This document shows, piece by piece, positions 43,774 to 52,853 of a DNA stretch of 64,000 nucleotides. The stretch lies in NCBI GenBank assembly GCA_036275365.1, contig DASUDX010000063.1, positions 88,177 through 152,176 of the forward strand, given 5' to 3'. The position numbers and the translations under genes are program-made. The notes under the pieces were generated by a model. The model was not told where the DNA came from. It did no database searches and saw only the letters and a list, made by a program, of their open reading frames with translations. This DNA comes from DASUDX01 sp036275365. Its GTDB lineage: Bacteria; Pseudomonadota; Gammaproteobacteria; Nevskiales; Nevskiaceae. The stretch's first letter is position 1. Every line of letters starts with the position of its first letter.

Positions 43774-44940
43774 TCAGCTCCGCCGCCCGCCGGCATAGCC
43801 CAGGCGCTTGCTGATGATGCCGAGCATGATCTCGTCGGCGCCGCCGCCGATCGAGTGCAGGCGCAGGTCGCGGTAGAACTGGGCGACGCTGGACTCCCAC
43901 ATATAGCCCTGCCCGCCCCAGAACTGCAGGCAGGCGTCGGTCACCTCGCGGGCCAGACGGCCGCTCTTGAGCTTGGCCATGGAGGCGAGCAGGGTCACAT
44001 CGCCGCCGCGCAGCAGCTCCTCGGTGGCGCGCCAGGTCAGCGCCCGCAATGCCTCCACCTCGGTCTTGAGCTCGGCCAGGCGGAAGTGCACATACTGGTT
44101 GTCGAGCACGCTCATGCCGAAGGCCTTGCGGCCGCGGGTATAGGTGGCGGTGTCGTCGATCACCCGCTCCATCGCGCAGAGGATGCTGGCGGCGAGGAAC
44201 AGGCGCTCCTCCTGGAACTGCTCCATCTGGTAGATGAAGCCGCGGCCTTCCTCGCCGATCAGATGGCTGGCCGGCACCTTGACCTCGTCGAAGAAGATCA
44301 CCGCGGTGTCGGAGCTGCGCTGGCCGAGCTTGTCGAGCTTGGTGCGGCGGTCCACGCCCTTGGCGTCCAGCGGCACCACGATCAGGCTCTTGTTGCCATG
44401 GCGGCCGTTGGCGCCGGTCTCGCCAGTGTTGCAGAGCAGGCACACCCAGTCGCCCTGGGTGCCGTTGGTGATCCACATCTTGGAGCCGTTGATCACATAC
44501 TCATCGCCGACGCGGCGCGCCGTGGTCTTGATCCCGGCCACATCGCTGCCGGCGCCGGGCTCGCTGACGCCGATGCAGGCCACCAGCTCGCCGGCGATCG
44601 ACGGCGCCAGATAGTTGCGCTTGAGATGGTCATTGCCGACGCGGGCCAGGGCCGGCGTGGCCATGTCGGTCTGCACGCCGATGGCCATCGGGATGCCGCC
44701 CACCTTGCAATGGCCCAGGGCCTCGGCGAAGGCCACCTGGTAGCTGTAGTCCAGCCCCATGCCGCCGACCTCGGTGGGCTTGGCCACGCCGAGCAGGCCG
44801 AGGTCGCCCATCTTCTTGAGCACCTCGCGGGCCGGCCACTGGCCGGACTTCTCCCACTCGACAACATGGGGGTTGATCTCGCTCTCGACGAACTTCCTGG
44901 TGGTGTCGTAGATCTGCTGGTGTTCGAGGGTGTAGCTCAT
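43774..44940 (-). CDS. atuD: Acyl-CoA dehydrogenase, citronellyl-CoA dehydrogenase type
   Basis: 388 residues; AGGAGA precedes the ATG at 44940. Acyl-CoA dehydrogenase signatures are VACIGVSEPGAGSDVA (FAD/substrate loop) and DACLQFWGGQGYMW near the C-terminus, with RDLRLHSIGGGADEIM ending the fold. The MAIGVQTDMATPALAR stretch recalls AtuD, which oxidises citronellyl-CoA to geranyl-CoA. FAD electrons would pass to ETF (48-49.5 kb) and ETF-quinone oxidoreductase (49.6 kb) encoded just upstream. Isovaleryl-CoA dehydrogenase (LiuA) is the main alternative. It lies 53 bases after the carboxyltransferase gene. Confidence 0.82.
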   Translation of the reverse strand: MSYTLEHQQIYDTTRKFVESEINPHVVEWEKSGQWPAREVLKKMGDLGLLGVAKPTEVGGMGLDYSYQVAFAEALGHCKVGGIPMAIGVQTDMATPALARVGNDHLKRNYLAPSIAGELVACIGVSEPGAGSDVAGIKTTARRVGDEYVINGSKMWITNGTQGDWVCLLCNTGETGANGRHGNKSLIVVPLDAKGVDRRTKLDKLGQRSSDTAVIFFDEVKVPASHLIGEEGRGFIYQMEQFQEERLFLAASILCAMERVIDDTATYTRGRKAFGMSVLDNQYVHFRLAELKTEVEALRALTWRATEELLRGGDVTLLASMAKLKSGRLAREVTDACLQFWGGQGYMWESSVAQFYRDLRLHSIGGGADEIMLGIISKRLGYAGGRRS

Positions 44941-44993
44941 GGGTTCTCCTGGTGGGACGGCGGGTCCTGGCCCGCCGCTTCCGCGGCGGCGGC

Positions 44994-46619
44994 CTACAGA
45001 CGGGCGACGCCGAAGCTGTTGGGAAACACGGTACGGGCGCGACCCTCGTTGACCACCGACAGGCACAGGCCCAGCACCTTGCGGGTGTCACGCGGGTCGA
45101 TCAGGCCATCATCGAACAGCCGGGCGGTGGCGGCGAAGGCGGTGCTCTGCGCGTCGAACTGCTTGACGATGTTCGACTCGATGGCGGCCAGCTGCTTCTC
45201 CTCGGCCTCGCCGATGCCGCCCTTCTCCTTCAGCCACTTCTCGCGGGTGATGATGCTCATCACCTTGGCGGCCTGCTCGCCCCCCATCACCGAGGTGCGC
45301 GAGTTGGGCCAGGCGAAGATGAAGTGCGGGCCGAAGCCGCGTCCGCACATGCCGTAGTTGCCCGCGCCGAAGGAGCCGCCCATGACGATGGTGAGCTGCG
45401 GCACGGTGGCATTGGCCACCGCCTGGATCATCTTTGAGCCGTGCTTGACGATACCGCCCTGTTCGCTCTCGCTGCCCACCATGTAGCCGGTGGTGTTCAT
45501 CAGATACACGATGGGGATGTTGGCCTGGCAGCAGAGCTGGATGAACTGGCCGGCCTTGGTGGCGCCCTTGGTGGTGATCGGCCCGTTGTTGCTGATGATG
45601 CCGACCGGATGGCCGTGAATCACCGCGCGGCCGCAGATGGTCTGCTGGTCGTACTCGTTCTTGAACTCGAGGAACTCGCTGCCGTCGGTGATGCGCGCGA
45701 TCACCTCGCGGCAGTCGTAGGGCTTGCGGTAGTCCGGCGGCACCACCCCGCAGAGTTCCTCGGCGTCGTACAGCGGCGGCCGCACCTCGCGCAGTTCCAG
45801 GCGCGGACGCTGGGCGTTCCAGTTGAGGCTGGCGACGATCTCGCGCGCGATGCGGATGCCATCGGCATCGGTCTCGGCGAGGAACTCGCCGGTGCCGGCG
45901 ATCTGGGTGTGCATCTCGGCGCCGCCGAGGTCCTCGTCCACCGCGATCTCGCCGGTGGCGGCCTTGAGCAGCGGCGGCCCGGCGAGAAACACCTTGGCCT
46001 TCTTGCGGATCATCACCACATAGTCCGACAGGCCCGGCATGTAGGCGCCACCGGCGGTGGAGGAGCCGTGCACCACGGTCACCTGGGGGATGCCGGCGGC
46101 CGACAGCCGCGCCTGGTTGGCGAAGGTCTTGCCCCCGGGGATGAACAGCTCGGCCTGGTAGAGCAGATTGGCGCCGCCGGATTCGATCATCGACACCACC
46201 GGCAGCTTCTGCTGCAGGGCGATCTCCTGCAGGCGCAGGGTCTTCTGCACGCCCCAGGGGGTCATGGTGCCGCCCTTGATCGCCGAGTTGGAGGCGACGA
46301 TCAGGCAGCGCACGCCGGAGACATAGCCGATGCCGGCGATCATGTTGCCGCCGGCCAGGCTGCCGTCCTTGTCGTCGTGCTGCTTGTAGCCGCACAGGGT
46401 CGACAGCTCCAGCCAGGGGCTGCCGCGATCCAGCATCAGGTGCACGCGCTCCCGCGGCAGCAGCTGGGCGCGCTCGTGGTAGCGCGCGCGCTTGCTCTCC
46501 TCCTCGTCCCGCCCCTTCTGCTCGATCGCCCGCCACTCGGCGATGCAGGCCAGCATGCCCTCGCGGTTCTGCGCGAACGCAGGGGACAGGGTATCGACGC
46601 GCGATTCGATAACAGGCAT
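44994..46619 (-). CDS. atuC: Acyl-CoA carboxylase beta subunit (carboxyltransferase), AtuC-type
   Basis: 541 residues, normal for MCC/GCC beta subunits. A GGAGAA site precedes the ATG at 46619. Visible signatures are RERVHLMLDRGSPWLELS, SNSAIKGGTMTPWGVQKTL, ESGGANLLYQAELF, VHGSSTAGGAYMPGLSDYV and MGGSFGAGNYGMCGRGF, the two crotonase-like oxyanion regions. The MTPWGVQKTL and IESGGANLLYQ forms look like geranyl-CoA carboxylase (AtuC) rather than methylcrotonyl-CoA carboxylase, which has a different version of both. It accepts carboxyl from the biotinylated AtuF-type subunit and transfers it to a branched enoyl-CoA. Confidence 0.82.
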   Translation of the reverse strand: MPVIESRVDTLSPAFAQNREGMLACIAEWRAIEQKGRDEEESKRARYHERAQLLPRERVHLMLDRGSPWLELSTLCGYKQHDDKDGSLAGGNMIAGIGYVSGVRCLIVASNSAIKGGTMTPWGVQKTLRLQEIALQQKLPVVSMIESGGANLLYQAELFIPGGKTFANQARLSAAGIPQVTVVHGSSTAGGAYMPGLSDYVVMIRKKAKVFLAGPPLLKAATGEIAVDEDLGGAEMHTQIAGTGEFLAETDADGIRIAREIVASLNWNAQRPRLELREVRPPLYDAEELCGVVPPDYRKPYDCREVIARITDGSEFLEFKNEYDQQTICGRAVIHGHPVGIISNNGPITTKGATKAGQFIQLCCQANIPIVYLMNTTGYMVGSESEQGGIVKHGSKMIQAVANATVPQLTIVMGGSFGAGNYGMCGRGFGPHFIFAWPNSRTSVMGGEQAAKVMSIITREKWLKEKGGIGEAEEKQLAAIESNIVKQFDAQSTAFAATARLFDDGLIDPRDTRKVLGLCLSVVNEGRARTVFPNSFGVARL

Positions 46620-46653
46620 TTCCAGCTTCTCCGGCCTTCGCCTCGAAGCTGCG

Positions 46654-46682
46654 ATTTTAGGCCGCTGGCACCGCGCTTTCGA
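46654..46682 (-). promoter_or_regulatory. Candidate sigma70-type promoter of the atuC operon
   Basis: On the minus strand, -35 TCGAAA (46682-46677) and -10 TAAAAT (46659-46654) are separated by exactly 17 bases, in an otherwise GC-rich gap between the SDR gene and atuC. The start would fall about 28 bases before the ATG. This suggests that atuC and downstream genes can be transcribed separately from the SDR gene. Confidence 0.5.
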
Positions 46683-46744
46683 TAGGGAAGCCAGATTTCC
46701 AGCGTGGCGCCGGAGAAACCCTCAGCAGGCCTGCGGGCGAGGAC

Positions 46745-47617
46745 TCAGCCGGGCCCGCCGGGGACCGCCCGCGGCCGCCGGGCACGGTGGAAGCCGGTGT
46801 AGGGCGTGTTGCCCTGGCCGGTGAGCGGGAACAGCTTGGTGTTGAGGCTGGCGCCGCCATCGATCCGCACCGTGTGGCCGGTGATGAAGCTCGCCCCCTC
46901 GCTGAGCAGGAAGACGATGGCGCTGCTCACCTCGGCCTCCTCGGCCAGCCGCCGCAGCGGAATGGTGCCGGCCATCTGCGGAATCACCTGGGCGGTGAAG
47001 CTGGGGTCGTACTGGTCCATGCCGCTGCTGGCGACGAAGCCCGGCGCCACCGCGTTGACGCGCACGCCATCGCGCGCCCATTCGGTGGCCAGGGTCTCGG
47101 TGAGATTCATCATGCCGGCGCGCGCGGCGCCGCTGTGGGCCATGCCGGGCATGCCGCCCCACATGTCGGCGAGCATGTTGACGATCGCCCCGCCGGTCTT
47201 CTTCATCCCGCTGTTGTAGACCTCGCGCGCCATCAGGAAGCCGCCGGTGAGGTTGTTGGCCACCACCGCCTCGAAGCCGCGCTTGCTGATGCTGGCCACC
47301 GGCATCGGGAACTGGCCGCCGGCGTTGTTGACCAGGCCGTGGATCTCGCCGTGCTCAGCGCGCATGCGGGCGAGATTGGCCTTGACCGCCTCCTCGTCGC
47401 GGATGTCGAACGCGTAGCCGGCGGCCTGGCCGCCGTCCTCGGCGATCTCCGCCAGCACCGCCTCCAGCTTCTCCGGCTTGCGGCCGGTGATCAGCACGCG
47501 GGCGCCGAGGCTGGCCAGCTCATGGGCGGTGCAGCGGCCGATGCCGGAGCCTCCGCCGGTCACCACGATGGTGCGGCCGCTGAAGCTGCCGGGAGCGAAG
47601 ACACTGCGGTAAGCCAT
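46745..47617 (-). CDS. atuG: SDR family oxidoreductase, AtuG/peroxisomal enoyl-CoA reductase-like
   Basis: 290 residues from the ATG at 47617, preceded by a full GGAGGT site; the frame is open further upstream without conservation. The NAD(P)-binding loop is VVTGGGSGIGRCTA, and NNAGGQFPMPV and VNAVAPGFV are standard SDR motifs. The usual catalytic YxxxK is absent: the segment reads MAHSGAARAGMMN, the form seen in peroxisomal trans-2-enoyl-CoA reductase-like SDRs and in AtuG of terpene catabolism. It ends 125 bases before atuC. The role is probably reduction or oxidation of an acyl-CoA intermediate; exact substrate unknown. Confidence 0.75.
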   Translation of the reverse strand: MAYRSVFAPGSFSGRTIVVTGGGSGIGRCTAHELASLGARVLITGRKPEKLEAVLAEIAEDGGQAAGYAFDIRDEEAVKANLARMRAEHGEIHGLVNNAGGQFPMPVASISKRGFEAVVANNLTGGFLMAREVYNSGMKKTGGAIVNMLADMWGGMPGMAHSGAARAGMMNLTETLATEWARDGVRVNAVAPGFVASSGMDQYDPSFTAQVIPQMAGTIPLRRLAEEAEVSSAIVFLLSEGASFITGHTVRIDGGASLNTKLFPLTGQGNTPYTGFHRARRPRAVPGGPG

Positions 47618-47641
47618 CTTGTTGACCTCCAGATGAGCCAA

Positions 47642-47659
47642 AGGCCGCTTGCGCGGCCT
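47642..47659 (-). terminator. 7-bp GC hairpin with 4-base loop upstream of the SDR gene
   Basis: AGGCCGC and GCGGCCT pair perfectly around a four-base loop (GCAA on the minus strand). On that strand the stem is followed by TTTGG. It lies 25 bases before the SDR start codon and downstream of etfA, so it may terminate the etf transcript or act in the SDR leader. There is no long T run. Confidence 0.35.
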
Positions 47660-47764
47660 CTGGGGTGACAGCTGAGAAGGCACGCGGCGCCGGGGGCGGG
47701 CGGTCCTGTCCGGGCGAGCCGGCCGGCGATCAGACCGTCCGGTCCGCCGCACCCCGGGGCTGCC

Positions 47765-47787
47765 CCGGAGCGCCCGCGGCGCTCCGG
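47765..47787 (-). terminator. 10-bp perfect hairpin just downstream of etfA
   Basis: CCGGAGCGCC and GGCGCTCCGG form a perfect ten-base stem around a CGC loop, 22 bases after the etfA stop on the minus strand. Position and stability suit transcription termination or 3'-end protection of the etf mRNA, but there is no T tract after it. Confidence 0.45.
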
Positions 47788-47809
47788 AAGGCAGGCGGAC
47801 CGGCGGCCC

Positions 47810-48742
<933 letters not shown>

Positions 48743-48793
48743 GGGGCTTTCCATTTTCCGTTGACGGGGCCGCGAGGCCCCGATTGAAAGTCG

Positions 48794-49543
48794 TTAACTG
48801 ACCAGGCCCTTGGCCTTGAGCGCCGCCACCAGCTCGTCGACGGTCTTGACCATCACGCCCTTGCTGCGCTTCGGCGGCGGGGTGGTGGTGACGGTTTTCA
48901 GGCCGGCTGCCGGGCTGACGCCGAGGTCGGCGAGGCTCACCGTCTCGATCGGCTTCTTCTTGGCCTTCATGATGTCCGGCAGCTTGAGATAGCGCGGCTC
49001 GTTCAGGCGCAGGTCGGTGGTGATCACCGCCGGCAGATCCACTTCCAGGGTCTCGAGGCCGGCGTCCACCTCGCGGGTGACGGTGGCCTTGCTGCCCTCG
49101 ATCTCGATCTTCGAGGCGAAGGTGGCCTGGGCCACATCGAGCAGGGCGGCGGTCATCTGGCCGGTCTGGTTGGCGTCGTCATCGATCGCCTGCTTGCCGG
49201 TGAGCAGCAGCTGGGCGCCTTCCTTCTTCACCACGGCGGCCAGGGCCCGGGCCGCGGTCAGCGGCTGGATCTCGCCCTCTTCCTTGACATGGACGGCGCG
49301 GTCGGCGCCGAAGGCGAGCGCGGTGCGCAGGGTTTCCTCGTTCTTGGCACCGCCCAGGGTCACCGCGATGATCTCGGTCACCTTGCCCTTCTCCTTGAGC
49401 CGGACCGCCTCTTCCATGGCGATCTCGTCGAAGGGATTCATGCTCATCTTGACGCCGTCGGTGACCACGCCCGAGCCATCCGGCTTGACCTGGATGCGGA
49501 CGTTGTAATCGATGACGCGCTTGACGCTGACCAGAACTTTCAT
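48794..49543 (-). CDS. etfB: Electron transfer flavoprotein beta subunit
   Basis: 249 residues from the ATG at 49543 with GAGAGA upstream. The start KVLVSVKRVIDYNVRI, the MNPFDEIAMEEAVRLKE segment, LTGKQAIDDDANQTGQM and the AMP-binding and dehydrogenase-recognition C-terminus (YLKLPDIMKAKKKPIE) match EtfB; this last contains the Leu used to anchor partner dehydrogenases in the family. The frame is open upstream into etfA's other neighbour but without conservation. It pairs with EtfA encoded next and probably serves the AtuD-type dehydrogenase 4 kb downstream as well as beta-oxidation generally. Confidence 0.96.
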   Translation of the reverse strand: MKVLVSVKRVIDYNVRIQVKPDGSGVVTDGVKMSMNPFDEIAMEEAVRLKEKGKVTEIIAVTLGGAKNEETLRTALAFGADRAVHVKEEGEIQPLTAARALAAVVKKEGAQLLLTGKQAIDDDANQTGQMTAALLDVAQATFASKIEIEGSKATVTREVDAGLETLEVDLPAVITTDLRLNEPRYLKLPDIMKAKKKPIETVSLADLGVSPAAGLKTVTTTPPPKRSKGVMVKTVDELVAALKAKGLVS

Positions 49544-49631
49544 CGCTTTCTCTCGTGACAAAGACAATCGGTACGGTGGCGCGGTCGGCCGCGCGCTGCG
49601 GTGGCGCGGCTGGCCCGCGCGGGCCGCGAGT

Positions 49632-51290
49632 TTACATGGCCGCGTAGCCCGGCCCGCCGCCGCCCTCGGGGGCGACCCAGGTGATGTTCTGGGACGGGTC
49701 CTTGATATCGCAGGTCTTGCAGTGCACGCAGTTCTGCGCATTGATCTGGAAGCGCCGGGCGCTGCCCTCGCCGACCACCTCGTAGACCCCGGCCGGGCAG
49801 TAGCGCTGGGCCGGCTCGTCATACAGCGGCAGGTTGCGGGCGATCGGCAGGCTGGGATCGGCAAGCCGCAGATGGGCCGGCTGGTCTTCCTCGTGGTTGG
49901 TGGAGGAGAGGAACACCGAGCTGAGCTTGTCGAAGCTGAGCTTGCCGTCGGGCTTGGGATAGCTCGGCTTGCTCGACACCGCCGCTGGCTTGAGGCTGGC
50001 GTGGTCGAGCTTGAGGTCGTGCACGGTCCAGCCGAAGCGGCCCTTGAACAGGTTCTGCTCCACCCAGTTGATGGCACCGCCGATCAGCGCGCCGAACTTG
50101 TGCAGCCAGACGCCGAAGTTGCGGCTGGCCTTGAGCTCCTCGTACAGCCAGCTGGCCTCGAACTTGCGCGTGTAGGCGCTCAGCTCGTCCCCGGCGCGGC
50201 CCTCGGCGATGGCCTCGGCCGCGGCCTCGGCGGCCAGCATGCCGGACTTCATCGCGCAGTGGCTGCCCTTGATCTTGGCGTAGTTGAGGGTGCCGGCATC
50301 GCAGCCGATCAGCGCGCCGCCGGCGAACACCAGCTTGGGCAGGGCGTTCAGGCCGCCCTTGACCAGGGCGCGGGCGCCGTAGCTCAGCCGCTCGCCGCCC
50401 TGCAGGTACTGGGCGATCTTCGGGTGGTGCTTGAAGCGCTGGAACTCGTCGAAGGGCGACAGATACGGGTTGGTGTAGGACAGATCCACGATCAGCCCCA
50501 CCGCCACCTGCTGGTCCTCCAGGTGGTAGAGGAAGGAGCCGCCGAGGGCATCGGTGCCGAGCAGATCCAGCGGCCAGCCGGCACCGTGCACCACCAGCCC
50601 GGGCTCGTGCTGGGCCGCCGGCACCCGCCACAGCTCCTTGATGCCGATGCCGTAGTGCTGGGGATCGCGGCCCTGGTCGAGCTGGTACTGGCGGATCAGC
50701 TGCTTGCCGATGTGGCCGCGGCAGCCCTCGGCAAACAGGGTGTACTTGGCGCGCAGCTCCATGCCGGGTGCGAAATCCGGCTTGCGCTCGCCCTCGCGGT
50801 TGACGCCCATGTCGCTGAGCGTCACGCCCTTGACCACCCCGTCCTCGATGATCGCGCTCTGCGCGGCGAAGCCCGGGTAGATCTCCACGCCCAGGCCCTC
50901 GGCCTGGGTGCCCAGCCAGCGCACCAGCTTGCCCAGCGAGATGATCCAGTTGCCCTCGTTGTGCATGGGCTTGGGCACCAGGAAGCCCGGCATGCGGATG
51001 GCCTTGAGCGCACTGGTGAAGAAATAGACATCGTCGCGCTTGACCGCGGTTTTCAGCGGTGCGCCGTCGGCCTGCCAGCCGGGCAGCAGCTCGTCGAGGG
51101 CGCGCGGCTCGAACACCGCGCCGGAGAGGATGTGCGCGCCCACCTCGGCGCCTTTCTCCACCACGCAGACGCCCAGCTCCGGGTTGAGCTGCTTGAGGCG
51201 GATGGCGGCGGAAAGGCCGGCGGGGCCGGCGCCGACCACGAGGACGTCATACTCCATGACATCGCGTTCGACGGGCGTGGACTCAGACAT
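49632..51290 (-). CDS. Electron transfer flavoprotein-ubiquinone oxidoreductase
   Basis: 552 residues, typical length. The FAD site is VLVVGAGPAGLSAAIRL at about residues 16-32, followed by GAHILSGAVFEPRAL. The C-terminal 4Fe-4S domain has RYCPAGVYEV and then CVHCKTCDIKDPSQNI, giving the four cluster cysteines. It takes electrons from reduced ETF and passes them to ubiquinone at the inner membrane as a monotopic protein. It sits 88 bases upstream of etfB, so the three genes form one electron-transfer operon. The gene is divergent from the ROK kinase at 51429. Confidence 0.96.
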   Translation of the reverse strand: MSESTPVERDVMEYDVLVVGAGPAGLSAAIRLKQLNPELGVCVVEKGAEVGAHILSGAVFEPRALDELLPGWQADGAPLKTAVKRDDVYFFTSALKAIRMPGFLVPKPMHNEGNWIISLGKLVRWLGTQAEGLGVEIYPGFAAQSAIIEDGVVKGVTLSDMGVNREGERKPDFAPGMELRAKYTLFAEGCRGHIGKQLIRQYQLDQGRDPQHYGIGIKELWRVPAAQHEPGLVVHGAGWPLDLLGTDALGGSFLYHLEDQQVAVGLIVDLSYTNPYLSPFDEFQRFKHHPKIAQYLQGGERLSYGARALVKGGLNALPKLVFAGGALIGCDAGTLNYAKIKGSHCAMKSGMLAAEAAAEAIAEGRAGDELSAYTRKFEASWLYEELKASRNFGVWLHKFGALIGGAINWVEQNLFKGRFGWTVHDLKLDHASLKPAAVSSKPSYPKPDGKLSFDKLSSVFLSSTNHEEDQPAHLRLADPSLPIARNLPLYDEPAQRYCPAGVYEVVGEGSARRFQINAQNCVHCKTCDIKDPSQNITWVAPEGGGGPGYAAM

Positions 51291-51428
51291 GGCGGGCAGT
51301 CAGCGGCTGGAAAGGGAGGGGCTGCGGATGGCGCAGTGCACCAAGTATCCCAAAACCGGCTGGGCTCCGGGTACGGCCGTCCAACTCCGGACGCGCCGCG
51401 CTGCGGCCAATCGGGGGCCGCTCCGGCC

Positions 51429-52370
51429 ATGAGCGGGCGCCTGCGCATCGGCATCGACCTCGGCGGGACCAAGATCGAGGGCGTGGTCATGGCCGCCGAC
51501 TCGCGCCTGCTGGCGCGCCGGCGCCGGCCCACCCCGCAGGGCGACTACCCCGCCACCCTGGCGGCGATCGGCGCCCTGGTGGCCGAGCTGGAGCAGGCGG
51601 TGGGCGCGGCCGGGCTGCCGGTGGGCATCGGCACCCCGGGTGCGCCCTCGCGGGTGGATGGGCGGATGAAGAACTGCAACAGCACCTGCCTCAACGGCCA
51701 GCCCCTGCAGGCCGATCTGGAGGCGCGGCTGGGGCCGCGGGTGCGGCTGGCCAATGACGCCGACTGCCTGGCGCTGTCCGAGGCCAGCGATGGCGCCGCC
51801 GCCGGGGCCGCGGTGGTGTTCGGGGTGATACTCGGTACCGGGGTGGGGGGCGGCATCGTGGTCCACGGCCGGCTGCTGGCCGGGCCCAATGCCATCGCCG
51901 GGGAATGGGGCCACAACCCGCTGCCCGATCCGCAGGCCGGGGAGCAGCCGGGCCCGGCCTGCTACTGCGGCCGGCACGGCTGCATCGAGACCTGGCTGTC
52001 CGGCCCCGGGCTCGCCGCCGACCACGCCCGTGTGCATGGCGAGGCGCTCGATCCGCCGGCGCTGGTGGCCCGTGCCGAGCAGGGGGACCCGGCCGCCCGG
52101 GCCAGCCTGGCCCGCCACGCCCGGCGGCTGGCGAAGTCGCTGGCCGGGGTGATCAATCTGCTCGACCCCGAGGTGATCGTGCTCGGCGGCGGGCTCTCGC
52201 AACTGGCCTCGCTCTACACCGCGGTGCCGGCGCTGTGGGCGCCCTGGGTGTTCTCCGACCGCATCGACACCCGGCTGCGGCCGGCCGCGCATGGCGATGC
52301 CAGCGGCGTGCGCGGCGCCGCCTGGCTGTGGCCGCCGGATGCCGCCCCCGTCCGCAGCCACCCGGGCTGA
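51429..52370 (+). CDS. ROK family sugar kinase
   Basis: 313 residues from the ATG at 51429. The frame is open for about 2 kb upstream, but that stretch is antisense to the etf genes. The ATP site DLGGTKIEGVV is at the start; the sugar-binding GIGTPGAPSR and CLNGQPLQADLE, the catalytic NDADCLALSEA, the GTGVGGGIV loop and EWGHNPL follow. The zinc motif CYCGRHGCIETW of ROK kinases is complete. Bacterial members of this size phosphorylate N-acetylglucosamine, fructose, mannose or glucose. It may feed sugar phosphates to cell-envelope synthesis, but no partner gene nearby settles the substrate. No good Shine-Dalgarno is visible. Confidence 0.9.
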   Translation: MSGRLRIGIDLGGTKIEGVVMAADSRLLARRRRPTPQGDYPATLAAIGALVAELEQAVGAAGLPVGIGTPGAPSRVDGRMKNCNSTCLNGQPLQADLEARLGPRVRLANDADCLALSEASDGAAAGAAVVFGVILGTGVGGGIVVHGRLLAGPNAIAGEWGHNPLPDPQAGEQPGPACYCGRHGCIETWLSGPGLAADHARVHGEALDPPALVARAEQGDPAARASLARHARRLAKSLAGVINLLDPEVIVLGGGLSQLASLYTAVPALWAPWVFSDRIDTRLRPAAHGDASGVRGAAWLWPPDAAPVRSHPG

Positions 52371-52430
52371 GGCTGCCCGCCACCGGCCGGCAGGGCACAA
52401 TCGACAACCCTGTGACGCCTCCGCCGATCG

Positions 52431-52838
52431 ATGGAACGAGAGCTGTTGCGCCTGAGTGTGCTGCGACTGATCACCGAACGCCCGCTGGAAGCCGGCGAGC
52501 TGGTGCTGCTGCGCCGGCTGGAACAACGCTGGGTGCGCAGCGGCCTGCGCCGCAACGACCTGCTCAGCGGCGTGCTGACGCTCGCCGCCAGCCACCATCT
52601 CGATCTGATCGAGCACGAGACCGATACCTATCTGAGCCTGACCGACAGCGGCGTCGAGGCGGCCCGCACCGCGGCAGCCGACAGCCCGGGCGACTGGGCG
52701 CAGTTCGTCGAGCAGCGGCTGCCCGCGGTGCGACGCCGCCCGCCGCGCCAGGGCAGCGAGCAACGCGACCGCGCCGGTGATCGCCCGGCGCCGACGGCCG
52801 CCGCACCCGACCGGCTCCGCCGCAGCCGCCGGCCCTGA
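52431..52838 (+). CDS. Small winged-helix-like protein of unknown function
   Basis: 135 residues, starting 60 bases after the ROK kinase stop. The first 85 residues look like a compact helical domain ending in a wing: DLIEHETDTYLSLTDSGVEAA has the YxLTxxG pattern common in winged-helix proteins. The C-terminal 40 residues are basic, Arg/Pro-rich and probably disordered. It could be a small DNA-binding protein, but no family is recognised. It converges on the large secreted protein that ends at 52854, only 15 bases away. Confidence 0.5.
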   Translation: MERELLRLSVLRLITERPLEAGELVLLRRLEQRWVRSGLRRNDLLSGVLTLAASHHLDLIEHETDTYLSLTDSGVEAARTAAADSPGDWAQFVEQRLPAVRRRPPRQGSEQRDRAGDRPAPTAAAPDRLRRSRRP

Positions 52839-52853
52839 GCCGGCGGCCCCGCT

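Noticed and set aside
40620..46619. Calling the operon liuABCD (leucine degradation)
   Set aside because: The beta subunit and dehydrogenase motifs and the gene order look more like atuCDEF. Liu remains the main alternative and is stated in the gene entries.
49512..51428. Plus-strand frame continuous with the ROK kinase, suggesting a 952-residue protein
   Set aside because: The upstream part is antisense to ETF-quinone oxidoreductase and has no domains; the ROK fold begins at the ATG at 51429.
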